A stretch of 64,000 bases of DNA from Deltaproteobacteria bacterium. GTDB lineage: Bacteria > Lernaellota > Lernaellaia > JACKCT01. Position numbers and translations under genes: made by a program. Positions 1 to 8,527 of this stretch are shown one piece after another. Numbering within the stretch: the first letter of the stretch is position 1; each line of letters starts with the position of its first letter. A model generated the notes under the pieces. It had not been told where the DNA came from and made no database searches. It worked only from the letters and a program-made list of their open reading frames with translations. The stretch is from NCBI GenBank assembly GCA_027493875.1, contig JAOSJX010000012.1:62001-126000 (forward strand), read 5' to 3'.

Positions 1-888
1 CCCAGCGCCTCGTGAGGCCGTTCGTCATTAAAGGTATGGCGCCATGTCTCCAACGCCGCTTGGTGGCGGGCCAGATCGCCGTTGATGCGTCGTTCGAGGT
101 CCCGGGCCAAGTCGCCGTGCATCCGCTCGTGCGCGCCGTTCTGATAGGGGCAGCCGGGGTCGATGCGGTCCAGGTCGATCCCCAGGGCCAGCCACCACGC
201 TGACAGGCGGCTCAACCCCAAGGGAGCGGTCGTCGCGGCGAAAGGACGCCCGTTGTCGCTGCGGATCGTGCCGGGTAATCCGTAGCGCTCGAACAGACCT
301 TCGCAGGCCTGCTGCACCGTCTCGGTGCGGGCGTCGGGGAGAATCGCCGAAGCCAGCACATACCGGCTGTAGGCGTCGCGGACGGTGAACGGTTCGCACC
401 GCTCGTGGGTGGGCGTGTACCACCAGCCCTTGAAATCCACCGTCCAGACGTCGTTGGGGGCTTGGGCGTCGACCCGGCTTTGAAGCCGGCCCGTGTCGCG
501 GGACCGGCGCGAACGGCGCTTCTCGACTAGACCCGCTTTGTCCAGAACGCGCTTCACGGAACTCTCCGACGGAAGAGGTTGAGCGCGGTGGCGGCGCGCG
601 TAGAGTTCCCGGATTTTCCGCGGCCCCCAGGTCCGGTGCGCCTGTTTCAGCCGGACGATCTCGCAGACGACCTGTTCCGGCAGCGCCGCGGGGGCTCGCG
701 GCGGGACGACGCGACTGATCGTGAAGACCGGAGGACCCCTCTTGGAAAAAACGCTGTTTCCACTTATAGCCGGTCTTGGGGCTGACACCGTATTCGGCGC
801 AAAGCGTTCGAAACGGCGTGGGCTCGGTCAGACTGCGCAACACGAATTCCAGGCGAAGACTCATGGCATCACGCTCCTTCCAGGGCAT
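1..888 (-). pseudogene. IS481-family transposase, partial and frameshifted
   Basis: This is a DDE-fold transposase that runs off the left edge of the window. The start at 888 has a strong GGAGGAGGT site 7 bases upstream; a second ATG at 864 is also possible. The N-terminal helix-turn-helix (about residues 15-55, with KTGYKWKQRFF) is read first. Near 675-690, in a GC-rich run, the coding frame moves by one base. In the new frame the catalytic core continues without a stop: first Asp in VWTVDFKGWW (about 425-450), second Asp in IRSDNGRPF (about 240-270), Glu in NGAHERM (about 120-140), then the family's C-terminal NDERPHEALG (1-30). All three catalytic acids are present, so only the indel breaks the gene. 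Because many other genes here carry similar indels, the frameshift may be a sequencing error and the element may be active. Family assignment is from motif recognition. Confidence 0.85.
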
Positions 889-928
889 CGGCGGACCTCC
901 TCCAAGCGGAAGTCCAACCGATTAAACC

Positions 929-972
929 GTTACCTAGGTCCTGAACCAAAAGTGTTACCCATGTCCTGAACC
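929..972. repeat. Tandem imperfect repeats at the IS481 element end
   Basis: Two near-identical 19-base units lie 25 bases apart just upstream of the transposase start: 929-947 and 954-972. They share GTTACC...GTCCTGAACC and differ at a few central positions. They sit where an IS481-type terminal repeat is expected, and the element probably ends at about 972. They may be the terminal repeat plus an inner transposase-binding copy. The opposite end of the element is outside the window, so the terminal inverted repeat cannot be confirmed. Confidence 0.55.
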
Positions 973-1020
973 TGGACCCGTGGAAACGGGAGCGCCGGCG
1001 GCCAGCGAATCCGTTAGAGG

Positions 1021-1245
1021 TTAATCGAGCTCGACGGGAATGACGGCTTCGCAGAGGGTGCAGGAAAGGTGCGTGGGGGCGAAGAGGAGGGCTTCGATTT
1101 TGCGCCAGAGGCCCTTGGCGTGAACACGCAAGGTCTTGGGCCAGCGGCAGTGCGGACATCCGATGGCGATCTGCTCGCGTGCGGCTTGGCGCAGGCGGTT
1201 CGCCTCAATCGATAAACTCGCCCCCGAAGGGCAGTTCGCACCCAT
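1021..1245 (-). CDS. Small putative zinc-ribbon protein
   Basis: This 74-residue reading frame has two CxxC pairs, CPHC at about residues 30-33 and CTLC at about residues 62-65, separated by a basic and hydrophobic stretch. That is the usual layout of a zinc ribbon, which typically binds nucleic acid or protein. The gene lies between the IS element end and a lipoprotein gene. There is no clear ribosome-binding site at ATG 1245. I do not recognise the family. An overlapping reading frame on the same strand lacks the paired cysteines and was not preferred. It could be chance coding in GC-rich DNA. Confidence 0.35.
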   Translation of the reverse strand: MGANCPSGASLSIEANRLRQAAREQIAIGCPHCRWPKTLRVHAKGLWRKIEALLFAPTHLSCTLCEAVIPVELD

Positions 1246-1334
1246 GCGTTAACCTTCGCCGTAAAACCTCGAACGCGATTTTCCGCGGGAGGCGTCTAAG
1301 ATTCTATGACGCACGTCAAAGCCGCGCCGATTTC

Positions 1335-2295
1335 TCATCCGGTCGGCTCCTTCGCCGGAGGCGGCCAGGCGCGGACCTCGCAATCGGTGCAATCCTGCCC
1401 GTAATCGCACAGGCTTGTGCTCGAACCGCTGCCGCCGTCGTCGCAGCTGTCATTGTCCGAGAAAGGGCAGGAATCGTCGCACGCGATCGCGCTGACGGCC
1501 TGTCGATAACGCGCGTTGTCCGCGTACATCGTGTTGGCGGACGTGTTCGCGAGCAGCACGTACCAGATCTCCGCGAGAAACATGGCTTCGGTGACGAACG
1601 GCGTATCTTCCGCGCACGGCACGCCGTTGATGGACGTCGTGGACGTGAGGTGCTGGGGGTCGAGATCGACCCGCAACGTGAACCACTCGTTGAGACCCGG
1701 GCCGTCGCAGGCGACGGTTTCGATGCTGTCGCCGTCGTTGAACTCGATCCGGAAACGGTCGGTGAAAGGATCGAATTCGAAGGAGTAGACGATCCACATT
1801 TCGCCGCCGAGCGAATTGGTGGAGAGGATCCGCACGCCGGCGGCGTCCTCGACGGTGAAAAGAAGATCCGTCTCCAGCACGGACGCGAACGCCGGCACCG
1901 ATCCCGTATGATAGGTCATATAGGCGTAATCGCCCGGACTATCGCCTTTTGAGATTTCGACCAGCCGGCCGAACGGCGTCTTCGCTCCGGGAAAGGAATT
2001 GGTGACGACCGCCTGGCCGGAGCCTTCGATCACCCACGGCGCGTCCGGCGCTTCGCCGAGCGCCATCGCGTCGAAGTTTTCGTCGAAGACGGTTTCGAGA
2101 GTATCGTCGTCGTCATCTTCGTCTTCGTCATCGTCATCGTCGTCGTCGTCGTCGCTATCGGTATCGTCATCGTCGTCGTCAACGACGTCGTCGTCCAACG
2201 ACTCGTAGTCGTCATCGTCATCGCCACAGGCGCACGCGAAAAAAAGAAGACGTAAAAAACACCCAAACCAATAAAATCGCCAGCCGTGAGAACAT
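1335..2295 (-). CDS. Poly-Asp lipoprotein with lectin-like (LamG/ConA-type) domain
   Basis: This is an exported lipoprotein of about 320 residues and unknown function. From ATG 2295 (GGGAG 9 bases upstream) it reads a hydrophobic signal peptide ending FFACACG, a lipobox. A poly-Asp linker of roughly 35 acidic residues follows (about 2100-2230). The rest is a beta-rich domain (FDENFDA, YMTYHTGS, WYVLLANTSANTMYADNARY) of the kind seen in laminin-G/concanavalin-like folds, and then a Cys-rich tail (about 1340-1480, at least eight Cys). The signal peptide and body are in different frames, and removing one A from the seven-A run at 2239-2245 joins them exactly at the lipobox. It is divergent from the next gene across about 275 bases, in which I see no clear regulatory site. 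The fold is inferred from pattern only. Confidence 0.75.
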
Positions 2296-2569
2296 ACGTT
2301 TTCACTCCCGCGAAAATTGACGAAACACGATCTCGTTCAGAAACGGGTTGATTCTGCGCCGGAATTCGACGTTTGAGAAGAGGGGCGAAATTGTCGCCGC
2401 CGCATTGTCGATTATTATCCCGTTCGTTTTTTCTTTGTGATAGTATTCGCGGCGTACGATTTCGGCGCGGATTGTGCCGCGCCGCTCGCGATGTCTTTTC
2501 CTAAACCCGGGGCGTTCGGCGCCGTTTCCCGCGACGCGTGGGAATGTGCGTTGTGATCGGAGGGTCGGT

Positions 2570-3991
2570 ATGAAGGTCTTTTTCCGCGCGTGTATCTCCC
2601 TTGTGTTTCGTCGTCTTTTTTTCGCGTGCGGTGAGGTTCCCGAGGACGAACCCACGACGCCGCCGAACACCGCGGTGGTCGCCCGGCCGTCGCGGGCGTC
2701 CGGCCAGCGGTTTCTCTTTGCGTCGAATCCTTACATGGACGCGGTGTACCGGATCAATCTGGACAACATGGACGTGGACGAGGTGCGCGTCGGCAACAAG
2801 CCGCGCGACATCGCCGTCAGCCCGGACGGCAACACGGTCGCCGTGGTGAACGAAGAGAACGGATCGATTTCGGTGATCGACACGGTGTCCCTGGCCAACC
2901 GTGGCGTGCGCGTCGGATATCGGCCGCGGGACGTGGTGTTTTCGCCGGACGGGACGCTGCTCGCAACGGCGAACTACGACGAATCCAGCGTCAGCGTGAT
3001 CGATCTGGCGGACCTGACGCAGTGGAAGGTGTCGGTCGGCGGCGGGCCGACGAGCTTGTCGTTTGATACGGAAAGCCGCTACCTCGCCGTGGCGAACTAC
3101 TCCACGGACGATTTCGAAGTCATCGATTTGGAAACCAAGCAGACGTTGCTGGGCTGGCTGCGCGCCGTGCTGCACCTTTGGGCCGACGATCCGTACACCA
3201 CGACGACGGTTTTTTGCTGGCCGCTTTTCTGGCCGTTTTGCTGGTACGCCGTCGACACGCACGTCGACGGGTTGTGGGACCTCCTCGACCGCCCGCAGGT
3301 CATTTCGTTCGGCGTCGCCGGAACGCCGAGCGAGCGCATGCTCGTCCTCGGCACGCGCGTGGACCCGTTCGACGAAATCGACTCGACCACCGAGTTCTCC
3401 GTGCTGGCCATGACGTGGCCCGAGGGGATGACGTTCGGGGAGTTTGCTCAAGCCGTAGAGGACTATGTGGAGGATGAGATCGACGACGACGATACGGCGG
3501 ACGACGATACGGTGGACATTGGCGACGATCTGGCCGTTTACGGGCAATTCGTGGCTACCGCGATCAATCCGGGCGCGTTCGTGTGGAACCGAACGGGCAC
3601 CGCGCTTTACACGATCAACTTCGGGAAGGACGACGCAATCTCCGTCAGCACGGTGTGCCGGTTGTCGCTCAACGAAGACGGCGTGATGAAGGAGGAAGGC
3701 CGTGCCGCCGTCGGTCTTCATCCGGTGGCGCTGGCGATTTCCGACGACGATACGCTCGTCGCGACGGCCAACAAGGACGAAAACACGGTCACCATTGTCC
3801 GCGCCGACGGATGGAGCACGAAGACCGTGACGACCGAGGCCCGGCCGTTCGCGCTGGCGTTCAACGGATCGGGGACGAAACTCATCGTCGTGCACGAGAC
3901 GCCGCTGATGCCGGTGTCCGTCGTGGACGTCGCCTCCGGCTCGTCCAAGGTGGTCATCGACAGCCTGTCGATGTCCCGGTGGATGGATTAG
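2570..3991 (+). CDS. YVTN-type beta-propeller lipoprotein
   Basis: This 473-residue protein is built from repeated blades with the YVTN/NHL pattern (KPRDIAVSPDGNTVAVVNEE, YRPRDVVFSPDGTLLATANY, LHPVALAISDDDTLVATANK, ARPFALAFNGSGTKLIVVHE). Such propellers act as surface or periplasmic binding scaffolds. ATG 2570 is chosen because CGGAGGG lies 5-6 bases upstream. The N-terminus ends FFACGE, a lipobox-like site, although two Arg interrupt the hydrophobic stretch, which weakens export confidence. Between blades there is an unusual Trp/Phe-rich segment (about 3160-3290) and an acidic insert of about 20 residues (about 3465-3525), like the poly-Asp linker of the divergent neighbour. The frame is intact. 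The barrel gene follows 8 bases after the stop, so the two are probably co-transcribed. Confidence 0.8.
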   Translation: MKVFFRACISLVFRRLFFACGEVPEDEPTTPPNTAVVARPSRASGQRFLFASNPYMDAVYRINLDNMDVDEVRVGNKPRDIAVSPDGNTVAVVNEENGSISVIDTVSLANRGVRVGYRPRDVVFSPDGTLLATANYDESSVSVIDLADLTQWKVSVGGGPTSLSFDTESRYLAVANYSTDDFEVIDLETKQTLLGWLRAVLHLWADDPYTTTTVFCWPLFWPFCWYAVDTHVDGLWDLLDRPQVISFGVAGTPSERMLVLGTRVDPFDEIDSTTEFSVLAMTWPEGMTFGEFAQAVEDYVEDEIDDDDTADDDTVDIGDDLAVYGQFVATAINPGAFVWNRTGTALYTINFGKDDAISVSTVCRLSLNEDGVMKEEGRAAVGLHPVALAISDDDTLVATANKDENTVTIVRADGWSTKTVTTEARPFALAFNGSGTKLIVVHETPLMPVSVVDVASGSSKVVIDSLSMSRWMD

Positions 3992-3999
3992 GAGGGGCC

Positions 4000-4711
4000 A
4001 TGAAATACATGACAATCATTCTGACGGCCGCCGTTCTTTTTCTCGCGATCCCGGCGCACGCCGACGAGTGGACCCTCGAGCCCGAACTTGCGTACGCTTC
4101 GATTTTTCCCGACAGCGGCGAATGGGAAAAATTGATGGACGACGAGGCCCTCGACGGCATCGGGCTGTCCCGTCGGGTCGACCCTTTGGAACGGGCTCGG
4201 CGCTTATGTGGCGTATCAATACGGTTCGGCCGACAACCGTTATTTCGACAAGATCGACGTGGATTTCGCCCTGACGACGTTCGCTTTGGGCGCGCGGTAT
4301 CGGTATGCGTTCACCGGATGGTTTCACGCGGGGGCGCATCTCGGCGTCACGTTGAATTACGCGACGCTGACCTTCGAGGATCGCTACATGAAGTACGAGC
4401 AAGAGTCGGACAGCGTCGGTTATGACGTCGGCGTCGATACGGCGTTCATGCCGTTTTTCAACGAAGCCGCGTGGGTCCGAGGTTTCTTGTTTACGCTTTC
4501 CCTTGACTACAAAACCATTCCGCTGAGCGACATGGGAGAGCTGCGCGACGTCTCCGGGTTCGGTGTGCGCGTGGGCGCGGGCTACGTATTCACTTTCGGC
4601 GAGAAGCCGAAGGAGGCTTCCGCCGCGCCCGCGATTCCACCGCCCGCCGTCCCGCCGGCCGAAAAACCCGCGGCGCCGGAACCCGCGCCGGCTGTGGATT
4701 CGCCGCGTTAG
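4000..4711 (+). CDS. Outer-membrane beta-barrel protein (OmpA-like size)
   Basis: This is an exported barrel of about 236 residues. The N-terminus (ATG 4000, GGAGGGG just upstream) is a clear Sec signal peptide ending AIPAHA-DEW. The body alternates amphipathic beta strands typical of small barrels (ALGARYRYAFTGWFHAGAHL, VSGFGVRVGAGYVFTF). It ends in a Pro/Ala-rich tail of about 35 residues (PPAVPPAEKPAAPEPAP), which may be a linker to peptidoglycan or the cell surface. An extra C in the CCC run at 4169-4171 shifts the frame; with it removed the protein reads GLS-VGSTLWNGLGAYVAYQ. It follows the propeller gene closely. Its stop codon overlaps the stop of the convergent gene in the four bases TTAG at 4708-4711. 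Confidence 0.8.
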
Positions 4712-6841
4712 CCGTGCGGATTGGGCGGGACGACGCGCATCGTTCCGTCGCCGCGGGGGGACGAATACCCACGAAAAGATCTTGTGGGGGAACGTCGAGA
4801 CGTGGTCATTGAGAAAGACGCGCGCTCCGGCGGGCAGCGTGAGGACGATCGGATCTTGATCGATCAGAATACGTTCGGGCCCGGGGACATCCGGCGGCCA
4901 TTCCTCGAAGTCGGCGGCGCGCGTGTAGAAAACATGGATCTCGAGATCCGACGATCGGTGACGCAGAAAAAGGAGATTCAGAAGGACGCGGTCCGCGACG
5001 CCGGGGATGCCGGGAACGAGGACGGCTTTTTTTCCGCCATGTCGAGCACCGGTTCCGCGTCGGAATCGTAGAGCGGCCGCCGTCCTTCAGCTAGATCGCG
5101 CAGGCGAAGTTCCACGCGCGGACCGTTCGGCGCCGGCCGCATATCGGGCGCGACATAGAAAAAAGGTTGCGGGCGCGAATTATCTTGCAGCGTAAACCAG
5201 AAATCGACGCCGCCGGGTTCGTACTGTTCAAAGCGATACCGGCCGATTTTTTCCAGCGCGACCGCGAGAGTTCGGCCGACGGGCAAAGCGCTCGGGTCGG
5301 CGTAGGTGCGCGCGAATTTCGGGAGGATCGGCCAGCGGTCCGCCGCGCCGCGGGCGTGCGTTGCGTAGATCGCCCGCTCGGGCTCCATGGGAAAACGGCG
5401 CTCCACCAATGCCGGATCCCACTCGGATATCTCGGGACGATCTCGAAATTGCCGTTCGTCCAGCGGAGCGTTTACGGCCAGGGACGCTCGATAGAGGAGG
5501 AGAACGGCCAGGCCCGCGCCGACGATGCCCGCGACATAAACGGCAGAAGGTTTTGTTTGGACAAGTCCGAAAAATCCGAGTCCGATCCACAGGAAGAGGG
5601 GGTCATCGCGGTGGTCATGACGTGAATCTTTTTCCTGTTCGGTCCAGTTCGACTGGACCGCGAGAAGGAGAAAGAACTGCGCCACCCAAACGAGCGTTAG
5701 CCAGAACCACGGGCGATGGGACTTCCATAATCGCAGCAGCCCCGCGCCGGACAACGCCGCGAGCAGAATGCCGAGCGCGCCGACCCAATGCTGGAAATAG
5801 AGAAGCGCGGGAGGCGCGGGGCTGTAATACGAGCGGACCATCCGTCCGATGAACGGCCAGTTCAGCAGGCCGGGATAAGAAAAAGGGGATTCCCAAAAAC
5901 GCATGCGGAATGCCTTTTTCAAACTGCATATGCGACTCGCTCACCCAGAGCGCTCCCATGGCGAGCGCGACGGCGACGCGGTGCGCGATTTGCGGAACGG
6001 TGAGAACGGCGAACGCGATCCAGAACGGGCGACCGGAAATGTGGAGAGGTTTTCGGAGAACGACGAGCAGCGGAATGACGAAGGTCATTTCCGGCCGCAC
6101 CGACAGAAGCAACGCTAAGGCGGCTCCGGCAAGTAACCGGGCGCGCATTCCAACAAGCGCAAAGAAGATCGCGGCGACGCCGAAGGCGAGAAAATTTTCG
6201 TCTATTTGAACGAGCGCCGGTGCGGGCGTGAATGCCGCCAGGACGGCGGCGGCGAAAAAGGCGGAGGGCGGACCGGCCAGCCGGCTGACAACGATATAGA
6301 CACCGAGCACGGCCATGGTCATGGCGAGCGCGGACGCGACGGCGAAGCCCTGGTATTCGAAAAGGGTCACCCACGGAACGATGAACAGGGCGCTGCCGAT
6401 GCGTTGGCCGTTTTCAAAAGCGAGGCCCGGATTGACGCCGTTTTCGGCGCCGCGCACGTTGACGAAGGACCGTTCGGCGATGCAGTCGTTGAAAAAGAAT
6501 AACTGAACTGAAACCGAAACAGGTAGAACAGAAACGTCGCCGCCGCGAGCCCGAGCAGCGCCCAATCCCAACGCGTCAGGCGGATCGGTTCTTTTTTCGG
6601 GCCGGCGGATCATCGCCCATCCGAGGGTGGCCAGTCCGGCGGCCGCCAGCACCGCGAAGGTATAACGGATGCGCAGCGCCATGACGAAAAACGTCGATAC
6701 GGGGCTGACGACGCACGTCAAAACCGCGATCGCGATCAGAAATTTTTCCGAAACCGATCGGCCGGGGAAAACGCGCTTCGCCGCGAGCGCGGAGGGGACG
6801 ACCCACGCGATGGCCGCGAGAATGCGCAAAAGACCTTCCAT
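4708..6841 (-). CDS. Polytopic membrane protein, GT-C/GT39-like, with soluble C-terminus
   Basis: This is a reconstructed membrane protein of about 710 residues with roughly 10-12 hydrophobic helices in its first two thirds (for example LIAIAVLTCVVSPVSTFFVM and SAFFAAAVLAAFTP). A soluble C-terminal domain follows (YAPDMRPAPNGPRVELR-like region, about 5050-5300; LPAGARVFLNDHVSTFPHK, about 4790-4850). The layout matches GT-C glycosyltransferases that use lipid-linked sugars. Conserved acidic residues could not be placed with certainty, so the activity is a guess. At least five homopolymer indels break it (near 6580, 6500, 5900, 5029 and 4757). Correcting them gives one continuous protein that stops at TAA 4708. 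The start is ATG 6841; the ribosome-binding site is weak. Confidence 0.65.
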
Positions 6842-6918
6842 GGAGCGGCGATTATGAGGACGTTGTCAGCGAAGCACAACTTGGGATCGCGACGAGCGCG
6901 GCTTTCGACGGCGCCGCC

Positions 6919-8229
6919 TCACTCGGGCGTCAAGGGTAAGACGGGCGCAGCGGTATCGGCGGGGATTCGGGGAATTCGCGGGAGCAGCGTGCTCTCGACG
7001 AAGGCCGCCGCCTGGGCGGCGATGAGCTCGTGACCCAAGGTGCTGGGGTGAACGATGTCGTCGAAAAACAGGCGATAGGGAAAGAGGGTGTCCGCCGAGC
7101 CTTCCGGAAAACCGTAGGACGCTTGGGTTTCGTCGGCGAAGTCCACCGTCGCCTCCGCGACCATGCGCTTGATGGGCCAGTCGGCGATCCAACGTTCGGG
7201 ATCGTCGAAACGCACGCGCAACGATCCGACACAGCTTTCTCGATGCGCCGCACAGATATTCGCGACATGATCACCGTAGTACACGCCCGTCGCCAGGGGC
7301 GTGAAGACCACGGCGACCGGGATGCCGCGCTTGCGGCACGCATCGAGGAACGATTCCATCGGCTCGCGGTAGTCGCGCCGCACTCGTTTCTTGGCGCGCG
7401 CGATCTTCTCGTACCACGGATCGCCGACGATCGTGAACGTCGCATACGATAGTGCGCGCGAGTTTGACAGGAGCGACATCGCGATATAAAGCGCGCGATT
7501 CGGGCCGCCGGCGCCCTTGACGACGCGCCACAGGGTCTGATCGAGGTCGTTGCTGGAGACCTGCATGAGGATGGCGTCGGGCTCCAACGTCAGCACGGTC
7601 TCGAGTTCTTGGCGCATTCCGCGTGTGGTGATACCCATCTTCGCGACGTTGAATACCTCAACATCGGCGGGCAATAGATTCTGCATCAACGTCGAGTAGC
7701 GTTCCCTTGCCCTGACGCCTTTGCCGAACGGAACCGAGTCGCCGAAGACAAAGACGCGGCGACGCCCGGGTGCCTTGTCGGGAATCGGTCGTTCGCGGAA
7801 GCCCCAGGCGTTGGTCCGCACGACGAACGGTCGCGGCGAGCGATCAAAGACCGGCATGTCCCACTCCGGTTCCTCGACGTCCACCTGGTTGGGCCGCATG
7901 GTCGGCGCCGAGTCCAAAGTCTTGTTCTCGAGGTAAAGGTCAGCCTGTTTGCGTTCCAGAAAACGCCACCGGTCAACCACGAGCTTGGCGTGGAACAGAA
8001 AACGGACGAACCGCTCACCGCCCGGTTCCGCCGCCCGCGTCGTCACTTCGAGCAAGCCTATGACGACAATCGAAACGGCGACAGACACAAATGCGCGGAC
8101 GACCGTCGGGCGCCGAAAACCAAGGCGCCGAATCCAGTGATTGCGTCTTGTGCGCCGTTCGATGGACGGGTCGGCGATTTGCGCCCCGGTTATACGCATC
8201 CCGTTTGCGACGACGTCCCGCCCACTCAT
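6919..8229 (-). CDS. Membrane-anchored SGNH/GDSL-type hydrolase
   Basis: This intact 436-residue protein has one transmembrane helix (about residues 45-65, VSVAVSIVVIGLLEV) and a large SGNH-fold domain outside the membrane. Block I is VFVFGDSVPFGKG (nucleophile Ser in GDS), a block III-like site is VSSNDLDQ, and the C-terminal Asp-His pair is DDIVHPSTLGHELIA. These enzymes hydrolyse or transfer acyl groups, often on exopolysaccharide or cell-wall sugars. The gene shares orientation with the GT-C-like gene 78 bases downstream, so a role in surface glycan decoration is plausible but unproven. ATG 8229 has no good ribosome-binding site, and an internal ATG about ten codons in is an alternative. 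Confidence 0.8.
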   Translation of the reverse strand: MSGRDVVANGMRITGAQIADPSIERRTRRNHWIRRLGFRRPTVVRAFVSVAVSIVVIGLLEVTTRAAEPGGERFVRFLFHAKLVVDRWRFLERKQADLYLENKTLDSAPTMRPNQVDVEEPEWDMPVFDRSPRPFVVRTNAWGFRERPIPDKAPGRRRVFVFGDSVPFGKGVRARERYSTLMQNLLPADVEVFNVAKMGITTRGMRQELETVLTLEPDAILMQVSSNDLDQTLWRVVKGAGGPNRALYIAMSLLSNSRALSYATFTIVGDPWYEKIARAKKRVRRDYREPMESFLDACRKRGIPVAVVFTPLATGVYYGDHVANICAAHRESCVGSLRVRFDDPERWIADWPIKRMVAEATVDFADETQASYGFPEGSADTLFPYRLFFDDIVHPSTLGHELIAAQAAAFVESTLLPRIPRIPADTAAPVLPLTPE

Positions 8230-8254
8230 TTGATTTGAACCATCCGCGCAGTCT

Positions 8255-8430
8255 AGAAATTATTGCAAGGTCGTCAAGATAGATTTAATAAGTTAGAGGT
8301 CAGATTTATGATTTTTTATGACGCAACAGAATTATCACTGAATACGGTGTCGCAATATTTACGTAATATCAGTGCTATTTATAAACTTCAGAATATGGGA
8401 ATAAACCATGAGACGATGTCAGATTTGACC
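8255..8430. other. AT-rich island between divergent genes
   Basis: The 298-base gap between the SGNH gene and the next gene holds about 175 bases of strikingly AT-rich DNA, unlike the GC-rich surroundings. It contains GTCAGATTT twice (8299-8307 and 8418-8426), near each end of the island. A 61-codon reading frame (8263-8448) crosses it but has no ribosome-binding site or recognisable motif. It could be a remnant of acquired DNA or a small non-autonomous element. I cannot name it. Confidence 0.5.
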
Positions 8431-8467
8431 CGACACGGCCTTCCGTAAACGAGACGCTTCGACTCCT

Positions 8468-8497
8468 TTGACACGTCGCCGACGGCGCCCCTAAGAT
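8468..8497 (+). promoter_or_regulatory. Sigma-70-like promoter
   Basis: TTGACA at 8468-8473 is followed after 18 bases by TAAGAT at 8492-8497, a good -35/-10 pair. Transcription would start about 25 bases before ATG 8528. AAAAAGGA lies between them as the ribosome-binding site. Confidence 0.6.
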
Positions 8498-8527
8498 CGG
8501 GCCGCGTTCAACGAAAAAGGACGGCGG

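Noticed and set aside
1179..1952. Long reading frame antisense to the 1335-2295 lipoprotein gene
   Set aside because: It overlaps the lipoprotein on the opposite strand, is Arg-rich and lacks a ribosome-binding site; it is a typical shadow of GC-rich coding DNA.
1999..2208. Poly-Ser protein on the plus strand
   Set aside because: It is the reverse complement of the poly-Asp linker of the minus-strand lipoprotein.
8263..8448. 61-residue frame in the AT-rich island as a real gene
   Set aside because: It has no ribosome-binding site or recognised motif; the island is reported as a composition anomaly instead.
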